This document shows, piece by piece, positions 37,218 through 46,103 of a stretch of DNA of 64,000 nucleotides. The DNA lies in assembly GCF_022869005.1 (NCBI RefSeq), contig NZ_JALIEA010000017.1, forward strand, positions 434,001 to 498,000, given 5' to 3'. Position numbers and translations under genes: made by a program. Position 1 is the first letter of the stretch. Each line of letters begins with the position of its first letter. Source of the DNA: Corynebacterium kalidii. GTDB taxonomy: Bacteria; Actinomycetota; Actinomycetes; Mycobacteriales; Mycobacteriaceae. Below the pieces are notes generated by a model. The model was not told the origin of the DNA. It made no database searches and saw only the letters and a list, made by a program, of their open reading frames with translations.

Positions 37218-37289
37218 TGCGCGATACTGGGATCGAACCAGTGACCTCTTCCGTGTCAGGGAAGCGCTCTCCCGCTGAGCTAAACGCGC
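37218..37289 (-). tRNA. tRNA-Val (GAC), copy 2
   Basis: Identical to copy 1, including the U6-U67 mismatch. No encoded CCA. Confidence 0.93.
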
Positions 37290-37297
37290 GTGGTGCG

Positions 37298-37369
37298 AGG
37301 TGGAAACGGGAATCGAACCCGTGTACACGGTTTTGCAGACCGTTGCCTAAGCCACTCAGCCATTCCACC
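37298..37369 (-). tRNA. tRNA-Cys (GCA)
   Basis: The acceptor stem GGTGGAA/TTCCACC is fully paired. The anticodon loop CTGCAAA reads GCA, and the discriminator is U, the Cys identity base. No encoded CCA. Eight bases upstream of tRNA-Val copy 2. Confidence 0.95.
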
Positions 37370-37439
37370 GTGGCGTCGCCGCCTCGTGCAGGTTCTCGAC
37401 CCTACCGGGTGGGACCCGGAGGACGAAATCAAGAACCAG

Positions 37440-37512
37440 AGCGGATGACGAGACTCGAACTCGCGACCCTAACCTTGGCAAGGTTATGCGCTACCAACTG
37501 CGCTACATCCGC
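37440..37512 (-). tRNA. tRNA-Gly (GCC), copy 3
   Basis: Same tRNA body as copies 1 and 2 but without an encoded CCA. First gene of the cluster, so the order is Gly-Cys-Val-Gly-Val-Gly. Confidence 0.95.
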
Positions 37513-38040
37513 AAGCACCGTGTAGTACCGGTGCGAGCCAAAACTCTATAGGTTCCGGCTCCCGCACACAAACACCCAGGTAGACGCGCATTCCAGGGGA
37601 TCGGGCGGATCGGGGCGAACTTCACCGTTGTCATTCAACCCGGCTGACGGGGGGCGGTCGACGGATCCGGTTGCCGGGCTCGAAAGAACGGACCGGGTGC
37701 GCCACCGGGCCGGGGACGGCGGTGGCGGTGGGTTGACGGTGTGGGTGCGGGAGAGGGCGGCTAGGCGGGGAGGTTTCGGAGAAGTGGCGGAGAAGGACGG
37801 GACGATCAGTAGGAGGGGGGACGGCGCGGTGCCTGTGCCACCTGTCCGCCACACGACCCTCTGTGTCGGCCGGTCGCCCGGGAGGGCGGGAGCCTGGTGT
37901 CGTGCTGCCGTGGTGCCGGTGCCGGCACGGTTGACGCGGTCGTGGTCGCAGTGACCCGGATTCACGGGTTCCACGACTGTGACGTGCGGAGTTGCGCACA
38001 CCGGTAGGTGGGGTGATAGATTACCTCTCGTTCCACACGA
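37513..38040. other. Long intergenic region between divergent tRNA transcripts
   Basis: 528 bases between the tRNA cluster and tRNA-Val(CAC). Open frames exist on both strands, but they are Arg/Pro/Gly-rich, have no ribosome sites and one reads through a tRNA. It should hold the promoter of the cluster and, at its right end, that of tRNA-Val(CAC). Confidence 0.5.
38017..38022 (+). promoter_or_regulatory. -10 element of tRNA-Val(CAC)
   Basis: TAGATT lies 18 bases before the tRNA, with TTGCGC 19 bases upstream of it as a possible -35. Confidence 0.4.
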
Positions 38041-38112
38041 GGTCCCATAGCTCAGTGGAAGAGCGTTCCGTTCACACCGGAAAGGTCGCTGGTTCGATCC
38101 CAGCTGGGACCA
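38041..38112 (+). tRNA. tRNA-Val (CAC)
   Basis: 72-base cloverleaf. Acceptor GGTCCCA/TGGGACC is fully paired; the anticodon loop TTCACAC reads CAC. No encoded CCA. A U-tailed terminator follows. Confidence 0.95.
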
Positions 38113-38119
38113 CATCGAC

Positions 38120-38163
38120 GCCCCCGACGGGCAGTGCCGTGCACTGTTACGCCGGGGGCTTTT
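38120..38163 (+). terminator. Intrinsic terminator after tRNA-Val(CAC)
   Basis: The outer stem GCCCCCG/CGGGGGC (38120-38126, 38153-38159) encloses a second hairpin CAGTGC/GCACTG, and TTTT follows at 38160. Confidence 0.8.
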
Positions 38164-38285
38164 CGCATGGGCCGGGGGTGGGGCACGGCGAGGGAGGGTG
38201 TACCGGCGGGTCACACGGTTAGGCTGGGGTCCTACGCCTGCGGATATAACTGCCCGGGCGTCCGTCGAGCGAAAGGACCGCAGTA

Positions 38286-38978
38286 ATGTTCCGCCTTCCC
38301 TCCCGTCGTCCGTACCGCCCGGCAGCCCGGTGCGGTGCAGGTGGACGCCGACTGATCGTCGCACCCGCGGTGGCGGTCGCCTTGGCCGGAGCCCCCGTCG
38401 TCCTCGGAGGGGCGTGGTCGTCCGGGCTTCCCGAGGCATCGGCCCACGATGCGATGGTGGGGGCGACCCCGGAGCAGGACAGCACCGTCACCGAGATGCC
38501 GGACTCCATTGAACTGGAGTTCTCCGGGATCCCCCGCGACGACTTCAACACCGTGGCACTGTCACATGACGGAGAGGTGCTGACCACCGGCGAACCCACG
38601 CTCGACGGGCGCTTCATCACCCTCGACATCCCCTCCGACGTGTCCGCCACGGACGGGGAGTACACCGTCGGCTACCAGATCACCTCGTCGGACGGCCACG
38701 CGACCCGCGGCAGCTACACCTTCACCCTGGACACCGGCAGTGGTGCGGCCGGCAGTGACGCCGGGGACGCCGGGGAGACCGCGAGCGGCGAGGAGTCGGG
38801 GGAGGAGCAGGGCCTGCCGTCATGGGCGGCACCAGCGATGGCGGTGGCCGGGGTGATCGTGGTCCTCGGCGCGTTGGTGCTGGCGATCGCACGGTTCCGG
38901 AACATGTCCTCCGGCGACGGCAGCGGTGACGACGGTACCCACGGTGCCGACGGCGACAACGGCACGCGACGCTCCTGA
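38286..38978 (+). CDS. CopC-domain copper-binding protein, membrane anchored
   Basis: 230 aa. The N-terminal signal peptide has a basic region and a hydrophobic core (RRLIVAPAVAVALAGAPVVL), with cleavage likely after EASA. The mature protein would then start HDAM, whose N-terminal His is the Cu(II) ligand of CopC. The domain runs to about residue 148, ending in the family motif SSDGHATRGSYTFTL with a second His. A Gly/Glu/Ser-rich linker and one C-terminal helix (about 180-200) anchor it to the outer face of the membrane. ATG 38286 follows AAAGGA. No CopD or copper regulator lies next to it. Confidence 0.87.
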   Translation: MFRLPSRRPYRPAARCGAGGRRLIVAPAVAVALAGAPVVLGGAWSSGLPEASAHDAMVGATPEQDSTVTEMPDSIELEFSGIPRDDFNTVALSHDGEVLTTGEPTLDGRFITLDIPSDVSATDGEYTVGYQITSSDGHATRGSYTFTLDTGSGAAGSDAGDAGETASGEESGEEQGLPSWAAPAMAVAGVIVVLGALVLAIARFRNMSSGDGSGDDGTHGADGDNGTRRS

Positions 38979-38980
38979 GG

Positions 38981-38996
38981 CCCGGTCCGCACCGGG
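38981..38996 (+). terminator. Short hairpin after the CopC gene
   Basis: CCCGGT-CCGC-ACCGGG, two bases after the stop, no T-run; modest stability. Confidence 0.35.
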
Positions 38997-39097
38997 TGGC
39001 CGTCGACCGTGCGACGGCAGGTAAGGTGGTCCTCGACTTCTGGCTGTCACCAGGTATGTGACCGCCATCATCTTCCGTGTTAAGGAGCACAACACCC

Positions 39098-41176
39098 GTG
39101 AGTGAATCAGCACTGGACGCAGCACAGGACTCCGCCGCAGGGGCGCCGGTGACCTTCACCGTCCCCGCAGGAGAGTCGGCGGGGGCCGCGATGCGTCCGT
39201 TGGGACTGCCGAACAAGGGCGTCGACGCCGTCGTCTGCGTCAAGGACAGCGAAGGGGCCCCCCGGGACCTGGCGTTCGTCCCCGAGGTCGACACCCTGGT
39301 CACGGCCGTCGCCGCGAACACCGAGGACGGCCGTGCCGTGATCCGGCACTCCTGCGCCCACGTCCTCGCGCAGGCTGTGCAGAAGGAGTTCCCGGGAACC
39401 CGTCTCGGTATCGGTCCGGCCATCGAGAACGGCTTCTACTACGACTTCCAGGTCGACGAGCCCTTCACCCCGGAGGACCTCAAGACCCTCGAGAAGCGCA
39501 TGAAGAAGATCATCAAGTCGGGTCAGCGCTTCGAGCGGCGGGTCTACGACTCGGTCGAAGCCGCGGCCGAGGAGCTCGCGGACGAGCCCTTCAAGCTGGA
39601 GCTCATCCAGGACAAGGGCAATGTCGACCCCGACTCGGACGAGGCCACCGAGGTCGGTGCCGGTGAACTCACCGCCTACGACAACCTCAACCCGCGGACC
39701 AGTGAGGTGGAGTGGTCGGACCTGTGCCGTGGCCCGCACATCCCCACGACTCGCTACATCCCGGCGTTCGCGCTGACCCGTTCCTCGGCGGCCTACTGGC
39801 GTGGTGACCAGTCCCGCGAGGACCTGCAGCGCATCTACGGCACCGCCTGGGAGTCGAAGGAGGCGCTGGAGGAGTACCAGCACATGCTGGCGGAGGCCGA
39901 GAAGCGTGACCACCGGCGCCTGGGGCAGGAGCTCGACCTGTTCAGCTTCCCGGACGACCTGGGTTCCGGTCTGCCCGTCTTCCACCCGGACGGCGGCATC
40001 GTCCGCCTGGAGATGGAGGAGCACTCCCGTCGTCGTCACATCGAGGCCGGGTACTCCTTCGTCAACACCCCCCACATCACCAAGGGCGACCTGTACGAGC
40101 GTTCCGGTCACCTGGGGTTCTACAAGGACGCGATGTTCCCCCCGATGCAGGCCGACGGGGAATGGGACGAGGACGGCAACTGCACCAAGCAGCCGCAGGA
40201 CTACTACCTCAAGCCCATGAACTGCCCGATGCACAACCTCGTCTTCGACTCGCGGGGACGGTCGTACCGGGAGCTGCCGCTGCGGCTGTTCGAGTTCGGC
40301 ACCGTCTACCGCTACGAGAAGTCCGGCGTGATCCAGGGGCTCACCCGTGCCCGTGGTTTCACGCAGGACGACGCGCACATCTACTGCACGGAGGACCAGC
40401 TCGAGGACGAGCTGACCTCGGTGCTGGAGTTCGTGATCTCGCTGTTGCGTGACTACGGCCTCGACGACTTCTACCTCGAGCTGTCGACCCGTGACCCGAA
40501 GAAGTCGGTCGGGTCGGACGAGATCTGGGAGCGTTCCACCGAGACCCTGCGGCGTGTGGCGACCAATTCCGGTCTCGAACTCGTCCCGGACCCGGAGGGC
40601 GCGGCGTTCTACGGCCCCAAGATCTCCGTCCAGGCGCGGGACGCCATCGGCCGGACCTGGCAGATGTCCACCGTCCAGCTGGACTTCAACATGCCCGAGC
40701 GCTTCAACCTGGAGTACACCGCACCGGACGGCACGAAGAAGCAGCCGATCATGGTGCACCGCGCCCTGTTCGGCTCGATCGAGCGTTTCTTCGGCGTGCT
40801 GCTGGAGCACTACGCCGGGGCGTTCCCCGCCTGGCTGGCGCCGCACCAGGTCACCGGTATCCCGGTGGCGGACGAGTTCGTCGACTACCTCGAGGACATC
40901 GTCGCCGACCTGCGGAGCCAGGGTGTGCGTGCAACGGTCGACACCTCCGACGACCGCATGCAGAAGAAGATCCGTAACCACACCACCGGCAAGGTCCCGT
41001 TCATGCTGCTGGCCGGGGGACGCGACGTCGAGGCCGGGGCGGTCAGTTTCCGCTTCCTCGACGGCAGCCAGGTCAACGGTGTGCCGCGCGCTGAGGCGGT
41101 GCGGATCATCACCGACTGGATCCGGGGACGTCGCAACGAGCAGCCCAACGGAGAGAACATTGGCGAACTCAGCTGA
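39098..41176 (+). CDS. thrS: Threonyl-tRNA synthetase
   Basis: 692 aa class II synthetase. The N-terminal TGS domain (residues 15-75) is followed by the editing domain with [10 protein letters not shown] and the Cys-containing CRGPH. The catalytic core has zinc ligands in MNCPMH, DDAHIYC and [13 protein letters not shown], and the anticodon-binding domain is at the C-terminus. GTG 39098 has AAGGAG 10 bases upstream; an upstream GTG at 39077 precedes that site and is less likely. Its 3' end overlaps the start of the HIT gene. It is first in a long same-strand run through yebC. Confidence 0.97.
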   Translation: MSESALDAAQDSAAGAPVTFTVPAGESAGAAMRPLGLPNKGVDAVVCVKDSEGAPRDLAFVPEVDTLVTAVAANTEDGRAVIRHSCAHVLAQAVQKEFPGTRLGIGPAIENGFYYDFQVDEPFTPEDLKTLEKRMKKIIKSGQRFERRVYDSVEAAAEELADEPFKLELIQDKGNVDPDSDEATEVGAGELTAYDNLNPRTSEVEWSDLCRGPHIPTTRYIPAFALTRSSAAYWRGDQSREDLQRIYGTAWESKEALEEYQHMLAEAEKRDHRRLGQELDLFSFPDDLGSGLPVFHPDGGIVRLEMEEHSRRRHIEAGYSFVNTPHITKGDLYERSGHLGFYKDAMFPPMQADGEWDEDGNCTKQPQDYYLKPMNCPMHNLVFDSRGRSYRELPLRLFEFGTVYRYEKSGVIQGLTRARGFTQDDAHIYCTEDQLEDELTSVLEFVISLLRDYGLDDFYLELSTRDPKKSVGSDEIWERSTETLRRVATNSGLELVPDPEGAAFYGPKISVQARDAIGRTWQMSTVQLDFNMPERFNLEYTAPDGTKKQPIMVHRALFGSIERFFGVLLEHYAGAFPAWLAPHQVTGIPVADEFVDYLEDIVADLRSQGVRATVDTSDDRMQKKIRNHTTGKVPFMLLAGGRDVEAGAVSFRFLDGSQVNGVPRAEAVRIITDWIRGRRNEQPNGENIGELS

Positions 41177-41708
41177 CGTGTCCCCGGACGGCCTCGCCCG
41201 TCTGTGGGCGCCCTACCGCTCGGCGTACCTCGGCGAGCAGGGAGCTGACGGTGGTTCCTCCGGTGGCGGAGACACCGACCCCGACGACCCGTTCCTCGCT
41301 CTGCCGGGGAAGTCGGACGAGGAGGCGCTGATCGTCGCCCGGGGCGACGAGGTGTTTTGCATCCTCAACCTCTACCCCTACAACCCGGGGCACATGATGG
41401 TGCTGCCGTACCGGAAGGTGGCGTCCTACGAGGACCTCACCGAGTCCGAGACCCGTGAACTGGCGGAGTTCACGAAGAAGGCCATCCGGACGCTGCGGGC
41501 GGTGTCGGGGCCGGACGCACTGAACGTCGGGATGAATCTCGGACGGGCGTCCGGTGGGTCGGTGCCGGGCCACCTGCACCAGCACATCGTGCCGCGATGG
41601 CAGGGAGACACCAGTTTCATGACGGTGCTGTCGGGGTCCAAGGTGCTGATCCAGCTGTTGGGTGAGACACGGGAACTCCTCGCTACGGCGTGGCAACAGC
41701 TCGACTGA
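41160..41708 (+). CDS. HIT-family protein (Ap4A phosphorylase-like)
   Basis: 182 aa. The histidine triad [11 protein letters not shown] is intact, with [17 protein letters not shown] upstream. The mycobacterial orthologue (Rv2613c) phosphorolyses diadenosine tetraphosphate. I take TTG 41160, with GGAGAG four bases upstream and overlapping the thrS end; GTG 41178 is possible and gives [14 protein letters not shown]. Its place between thrS and pgsA is conserved in mycolata. Confidence 0.88.
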   Translation: MANSADVSPDGLARLWAPYRSAYLGEQGADGGSSGGGDTDPDDPFLALPGKSDEEALIVARGDEVFCILNLYPYNPGHMMVLPYRKVASYEDLTESETRELAEFTKKAIRTLRAVSGPDALNVGMNLGRASGGSVPGHLHQHIVPRWQGDTSFMTVLSGSKVLIQLLGETRELLATAWQQLD

Positions 41709-41744
41709 CACCGAACTGAGAGAATATCGGCGACAATGAAGCCA

Positions 41745-41768
41745 GCAAGCACGGCAGCAAGCACGGCA
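41745..41768 (+). repeat. 12-bp tandem repeat upstream of pgsA
   Basis: Two exact copies of AGCAAGCACGGC, ending two bases before the AGGAG ribosome site of pgsA. Confidence 0.75.
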
Positions 41769-41782
41769 AGGAGACCTGAGAC

Positions 41783-42517
41783 ATGTTGAGCGTTCGTGGA
41801 CGCCGGCCCGCGGCGGTGGTCATCGAACCGATCGCCCGACGGTTGGTGAACTGGGGTGTCACCCCCAACACCGTGACGGTCGCCTCGACGACGGTCGCCG
41901 TGGTGCTGGCTGTCGCCCTGATCCCCACCGGCCACCACTTCCTCGCCGGTGTCCTGCTGGGCATCACCGTCGCCACGGACATGATCGACGGGACGATGGC
42001 CCGCATGCTCGGCGGCGGCACGAGGTTCGGGGCGACCCTCGACGCCACCTGTGACCGGATCACCGACGGCGTGCTCTTCGGCGCCATCGCCTGGTGGATG
42101 GCCTTCCAGCACGACCACGAGCCCTACAAGGGGCTGTTCGGTGCCGCGCTGGTGATCATGATCGCCAGCCAGGTCACGTCCTACGTCAAGGCCCGGGCCG
42201 AGGCGTCCCAGATCAAGGTCGACGGCGGGCTCATCGAACGCCCGGAGCGGCTGATCATCGGTCTGGTCTCGCTCGGGCTCTCCGGCCTCGGCGTGCCCTA
42301 CATCCTGGGGGCCGGTCTCATCATCCTCGCCGTCGGATCGGTGTACACCGTGTTCGAGCGGCTGGTGATCGTCTCACGCTCGGCCGCGGCCGCGGAACGT
42401 ATCGCGCCGCCGACCGGCGCGCGTAGCTTCGACGACGACAGTGACGACAGCGACGACACCGACGACGACCGCGGCGCGCTCGGTTCCCGGGGCGGGGAAA
42501 GCAGGTCCCATGAGTGA
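41783..42517 (+). CDS. pgsA: Phosphatidylinositol phosphate synthase (CDP-alcohol phosphatidyltransferase)
   Basis: 244 aa integral membrane enzyme with about six helices. The CDP-alcohol signature is complete: DMIDGTMARMLGGGTRFGA continues into LDATCDR, giving D-x2-D-G-x2-A-R-x8-G-x3-D-x3-D. In mycolata this gene makes phosphatidyl-inositol-phosphate from CDP-DAG and inositol-1-phosphate, feeding PIM synthesis. The C-terminal 35 residues are Asp/Ser-rich (DDDSDDSDDTDDD). ATG 41783 follows AAGGAG at a 10-base distance. It overlaps patA by eight bases. Confidence 0.95.
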   Translation: MLSVRGRRPAAVVIEPIARRLVNWGVTPNTVTVASTTVAVVLAVALIPTGHHFLAGVLLGITVATDMIDGTMARMLGGGTRFGATLDATCDRITDGVLFGAIAWWMAFQHDHEPYKGLFGAALVIMIASQVTSYVKARAEASQIKVDGGLIERPERLIIGLVSLGLSGLGVPYILGAGLIILAVGSVYTVFERLVIVSRSAAAAERIAPPTGARSFDDDSDDSDDTDDDRGALGSRGGESRSHE

Positions 42518-43460
42518 CACCGGTTCCTTCACTGAACGGCTGAGCGCGATGGGCTACCAGGCAGGGTGGGCGGTGACCCGTCGCTTCCCGGCCGGGTTCG
42601 CCGACCGGCTGTTCACCTGGCTGGCCGACCGCGTCTCCCACGACGGACGGGGGCCCGAGCAGTTGCGGGCGAACCTCGGACGGGTCGTCGGCGACGCGAA
42701 CGTCACCCGTGAGCTGGTGCGCGACGCGATGCGGTCGTACATGCGCTACTGGCGGGAGGCCTTCCAGCTGCCGAGCATGGCCGGGCCTGAACTGGCCGCA
42801 CGGGTGGACGCCGGCTTCGACGAGGCCGATGTCCGGCGGCTGGACGAGGCGATCGCCCGCGGCCGTGGCGTCGTCCTGAGTCTGCCCCATTCCGGCAACT
42901 GGGACATGGCGGGTGTCTGGCTCGTCGACCACTTCGGGCAGTTCGCCACGGTGGCCGAACGTCTCAAGCCGGAGAGCCTCTTCGAGGCGTTCGTGGAGTA
43001 CCGGGAGTCCCTCGGATTCGAGGTCCTGGCACTCTCCGGCGGTGAGGCCCCGCCGTTCGCCCGGCTGCGCGAGGTGCTCGAGGACGGCGGCGTCGTCTGC
43101 CTGTTGGGGGAGCGGGACCTGTCCGGTCGTGGCGTCGAGGTGTCGTTCTTCGGGGAGCGTACCTCGATGCCCGCCGGTGCGGCCCGTCTGGCCCAGGAGA
43201 CCGGTGCGGCGCTGATGGTCTACCACTCGTCCTACGTCGACGGCGGCTGGCGGTCCAGTATCAGTGAGGAACTGGACACCGACGTGCCACTGCAGGAGAT
43301 CGTCCAGCAGCAGGCGGACATCTTCGCCCGGAACATCGCGACCGCGCCGGCGGACTGGCATATGCTCCAGCCGCTGTGGTTCTCCGACCTCTCCGATGCA
43401 CGACGTCAACGCCTGGGACTAGACGCCCGCGAGTCCGGTGAGGAGAAGAGTCCGTCATGA
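42510..43460 (+). CDS. patA: Phosphatidylinositol mannoside acyltransferase PatA
   Basis: 316 aa lysophospholipid-acyltransferase-like protein (HtrB/LpxL family). The catalytic H-x4-D motif is LSLPHSGNWDMAG. It acylates the first mannose of PIM on the cytoplasmic face. ATG 42510 has GGGGAAAG upstream. It overlaps pimA by four bases (ATGA). No N-terminal membrane helix is obvious, so it should be peripheral. Confidence 0.94.
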   Translation: MSDTGSFTERLSAMGYQAGWAVTRRFPAGFADRLFTWLADRVSHDGRGPEQLRANLGRVVGDANVTRELVRDAMRSYMRYWREAFQLPSMAGPELAARVDAGFDEADVRRLDEAIARGRGVVLSLPHSGNWDMAGVWLVDHFGQFATVAERLKPESLFEAFVEYRESLGFEVLALSGGEAPPFARLREVLEDGGVVCLLGERDLSGRGVEVSFFGERTSMPAGAARLAQETGAALMVYHSSYVDGGWRSSISEELDTDVPLQEIVQQQADIFARNIATAPADWHMLQPLWFSDLSDARRQRLGLDARESGEEKSPS

Positions 43461-44620
43461 AGATCGGCATGGTCTGTCCCTACTCCTTCGACGAACCCGG
43501 TGGCGTCCAGATCCACGCCATCGACCTGTGCACCGAGCTGATCCGGCGCGGGCACGAGGTCAGCCTGATCGGCCCGGGCGGGAAGGACGCCGAGGTCCCG
43601 GAGTTCGTCGACCTGGGCGGTGGCGCGATCCCGATCCCCTACAACGGGTCCGTGGCCCGGTTGGCCTTCGGCCCGTCCACCTGGCGTCATCTGGGGGAAT
43701 GGATCGACCGGCACGATTTCGACCTGGTCCACGTCCACGAACCCAACTCGCCGAGTTACTCGATGATCACCCTGGCGAAAGCCGACGGGCCCATCGTCGC
43801 CACCTACCACGCGTCCGCCAGCGAGTCCCTGATCCTGCGCATCTTCCTGCCGGTGCTCCGTCCCTTCCTGGAGCGGATCCAGGGCGGCATCGCCGTGTCG
43901 GAGGAGGCGCGGCGGTGGCAGGTCGAGATGCTCTCCGGCGACCCGGTCCTGATCCCGAACGGTGTCGACACCGGTGCCTACCGCGCCGCGGAGCCGATGC
44001 CGTCCCTGGACTCGTCGCGGCCGCGGCTGATGTTCCTGGGGCGGTTCACCGAGTCCCGCAAGGGGTTCCCCCTGTTGTTGCGGGCGCTCCCCGCGATCAT
44101 CCGGGACGTGCCGGAGGTCGAGGTCGTGGTCGTCGGTGGCGGTGACACCACCGAGCTCACGCAGACGCTGCGCCGCAGCGGCATCAGCTACGTCGAAGGG
44201 GTCGGCAGCCCCGACGGTCCGCCCGCGACCGTGCGCATCCTCGGCCGGCTCAGTGAGGAGGACAAGGCCGCGGCCCTGGCCGCCTCCGACGTCTACGTCG
44301 CCCCGAACACCGGTGGCGAGAGCTTCGGGATCGTCCTGGTGGAGGCGATGGCCGCCGGTGCGGCCGTGGTCGCCAGCGACATCCCCGCGTTCGCCGCGGT
44401 CACCGACCACGGGCATGCGGGCCGGCTGTTCGCCAACGGCTCGCACCGGGCGCTGGCCCGGGCGGTCACCGACGTGCTGCTCGACGACGCCGGGCGGAGA
44501 CTCCTGGTCGAGCGCGGCTACGAACGCAGCCGGGACTTCGACTGGGACCGGGTGACCACCCAGGTCGAGCGGGTGTACGACACCGTCGTCGCCGACGGAC
44601 GGAAGGTGCGGCGGTCATGA
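43457..44620 (+). CDS. pimA: Phosphatidylinositol alpha-mannosyltransferase PimA
   Basis: 387 aa GT4 glycosyltransferase, GT-B fold, peripheral on the inner membrane. The N-terminal PGGVQIHAIDL loop and the C-terminal GDP-mannose-binding TGGESFGIVLVEAMA are typical. It transfers the first mannose from GDP-mannose to phosphatidylinositol. It starts inside the patA stop, and its own stop overlaps the next gene by four bases. Confidence 0.96.
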   Translation: MKIGMVCPYSFDEPGGVQIHAIDLCTELIRRGHEVSLIGPGGKDAEVPEFVDLGGGAIPIPYNGSVARLAFGPSTWRHLGEWIDRHDFDLVHVHEPNSPSYSMITLAKADGPIVATYHASASESLILRIFLPVLRPFLERIQGGIAVSEEARRWQVEMLSGDPVLIPNGVDTGAYRAAEPMPSLDSSRPRLMFLGRFTESRKGFPLLLRALPAIIRDVPEVEVVVVGGGDTTELTQTLRRSGISYVEGVGSPDGPPATVRILGRLSEEDKAAALAASDVYVAPNTGGESFGIVLVEAMAAGAAVVASDIPAFAAVTDHGHAGRLFANGSHRALARAVTDVLLDDAGRRLLVERGYERSRDFDWDRVTTQVERVYDTVVADGRKVRRS

Positions 44621-45093
44621 TCCCCCTGTGGGCGTTCCTCCTGGTCGTCGTCATCGCCGTGGCAGCCCTCGTCGGGCTGTGGCTGTCGCTGACGGCGTCC
44701 CGGCTCAACCGACTGCACATCCGTACCGACGCGGCACGCCTCAGCCTCGAAGGGGCGTTGCAGGCGCGTTCCGCGGTGGTCTCCGCGATCCGTCCGGAGC
44801 TCGGGCGCGCGGCCGGCCGGACGACGGCGGTGGCACTGAAGGCCTCGGACATGGGGGCACGTTCGGACTCGGAGAACATCCTCCTGCGGCAGCTCAGCGC
44901 CGAGGACCTCGTCAACCCTGCGCTGGTCGAGGCCTCGGTGAAGGTGGACATCGCGGCACGCTTCTACAACGATGCCGTCGGAGACACCCGTGACCTGCGC
45001 AAACGGCCGGTCGTCCGGGTGTTCCGCCTGGCGGGGTCGGCTCCGCTACCGGCCTACTACGAGGCGATGTCGGTGGGTGACGGTTCGGTGTGA
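44617..45093 (+). CDS. LemA-like single-pass membrane protein
   Basis: 158 aa. It opens with one membrane helix (IPLWAFLLVVVIAVAALVGL). The remaining region is helical with a LemA-like ending (DIAARFYNDAVGDTRDLRKR, then VFRLAGSAPLPAYYE). In mycobacteria the gene at this position (Rv2609c) has a similar N-terminus joined to a Nudix domain; here there is no Nudix domain. Function unknown. It shares four bases with the pimA stop and should be part of the PIM operon. Confidence 0.7.
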   Translation: MIPLWAFLLVVVIAVAALVGLWLSLTASRLNRLHIRTDAARLSLEGALQARSAVVSAIRPELGRAAGRTTAVALKASDMGARSDSENILLRQLSAEDLVNPALVEASVKVDIAARFYNDAVGDTRDLRKRPVVRVFRLAGSAPLPAYYEAMSVGDGSV

Positions 45094-45136
45094 GCCGGAG
45101 CACCACCCTATGGACCGCATTGTCTGTCGTGCCCGG

Positions 45137-45142
45137 TAGAAT
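45137..45142 (+). promoter_or_regulatory. -10 element upstream of pdxS
   Basis: TAGAAT, followed five bases later by a GTG that opens a 15-codon frame; the predicted transcript start falls within the adjacent dyad. Confidence 0.45.
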
Positions 45143-45145
45143 GCG

Positions 45146-45157
45146 CGGTGATCACCG
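45146..45157. promoter_or_regulatory. 12-bp perfect dyad at the predicted pdxS transcript start
   Basis: CGGTGATCACCG, immediately after the -10 TAGAAT. A candidate operator for a PLP-responsive repressor; no MocR-type pdxR gene is adjacent. Confidence 0.35.
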
Positions 45158-45195
45158 TTAGGCTACCGAGACAACTCGAGAATCAGAGGTCATGA
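45148..45195 (+). CDS. Possible 15-codon leader peptide coupled to pdxS
   Basis: GTG frame encoding [15 protein letters not shown], whose TGA overlaps the pdxS ATG (ATGA). It may couple translation or be a chance frame; no homology is known. Confidence 0.3.
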   Translation: MITVRLPRQLENQRS

Positions 45196-46103
45196 TGACG
45201 CAGAACAGTCCCGACACCGTCGGCGCACGGGGAACCGGTCGCGTGAAGCGAGGTCTCGCCGACATGCTCAAGGGGGGAGTGATCATGGACGTGGTCACCC
45301 CGGAGCAGGCGAAGATCGCCGAGGACGCCGGTGCGACCGCCGTGATGGCGCTCGAGCGGGTGCCCGCCGACATCCGCGCCGAGGGTGGCGTGTCCCGCAT
45401 GTCCGACCCGGACATGATCGAGGGCATCATCGAGGCCGTGACCATCCCGGTCATGGCGAAGGCCCGGATCGGCCACTTCGTCGAGGCCCAGGTCCTCGAG
45501 AGCCTGGGGGTGGACTTCATCGACGAGTCGGAGGTCCTCACCCCGGCCGACTACACCAACCACATCGACAAGTTCGATTTCACCGTCCCCTTCGTCTGCG
45601 GGGCGACGAACCTGGGTGAGGCACTGCGCCGGATCAACGAGGGTGCGGCGATGATCCGCTCGAAGGGCGAGGCCGGTACCGGCGACGTCTCCAACGCCGT
45701 CACCCACATGCGCACCATCCGCGCGGAGATCAACCGCCTGACCTCCATGGCCCCTGACGAGCTCTACGTCGCGGCCAAGGAACTCCAGGCACCGTACGAA
45801 CTGGTCCGCGAGGTCGCCGAGAACGGCAAGCTCCCGGTCGTCCTGTTCACCGCGGGCGGCATCGCGACCCCGGCCGACGCCGCGATGACGATGCAGCTCG
45901 GTGCGGAGGGCGTCTTTGTCGGGTCGGGCATCTTCAAGTCCGGCGACCCGGAGAAGCGTGCCCGTGCGATCGTGCAGGCCACCTTGAACTACGAGGACGC
46001 GGCGACGGTGGCGTCGGTCTCCCGTGGGCTCGGTGAGGCCATGGTGGGTCTCAACGTCGACGAGATCCCGGAGCCGCACCGTCTGGCAGAGCGGGGCTGG
46101 TAG
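45192..46103 (+). CDS. pdxS: Pyridoxal 5'-phosphate synthase subunit PdxS
   Basis: 303 aa (beta/alpha)8 synthase. It makes PLP from ribose-5-phosphate, glyceraldehyde-3-phosphate and ammonia supplied by PdxT. The lysine-bearing motifs are present: [14 protein letters not shown], the catalytic Lys in [14 protein letters not shown] and in [15 protein letters not shown] 45192 and 45195 are both possible; AGAGG lies just upstream and suits 45195 slightly better. tesB follows directly after the stop. Confidence 0.97.
   Translation: MMTQNSPDTVGARGTGRVKRGLADMLKGGVIMDVVTPEQAKIAEDAGATAVMALERVPADIRAEGGVSRMSDPDMIEGIIEAVTIPVMAKARIGHFVEAQVLESLGVDFIDESEVLTPADYTNHIDKFDFTVPFVCGATNLGEALRRINEGAAMIRSKGEAGTGDVSNAVTHMRTIRAEINRLTSMAPDELYVAAKELQAPYELVREVAENGKLPVVLFTAGGIATPADAAMTMQLGAEGVFVGSGIFKSGDPEKRARAIVQATLNYEDAATVASVSRGLGEAMVGLNVDEIPEPHRLAERGW

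Larger units (their letters stand above)
36871..37289 (-). repeat. Tandem duplication of a tRNA-Val/tRNA-Gly cassette
   Basis: 36871-37057 (187 bp) and 37102-37289 (188 bp) are the same unit, differing by a one-base indel in the Gly-Val spacer. The 44-bp segment between them is not repeated; the period is 231 bp. Confidence 0.9.

Noticed and set aside
37546..38439. 297-residue open frame on the minus strand
   Set aside because: It reads antisense through tRNA-Val(CAC) and gives the well-known artefact SQLGSNQRPFRCERNALP; no ribosome site, extreme Arg/Pro content.
38979..39097. T-box or other riboswitch upstream of thrS
   Set aside because: The leader is only about 118 bases and shows no T-box sequence or specifier loop; only a short CCCGGT hairpin is visible.
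39107..40981. 624-residue open frame on the minus strand
   Set aside because: Antisense to thrS; composition is typical of GC-rich shadow frames.
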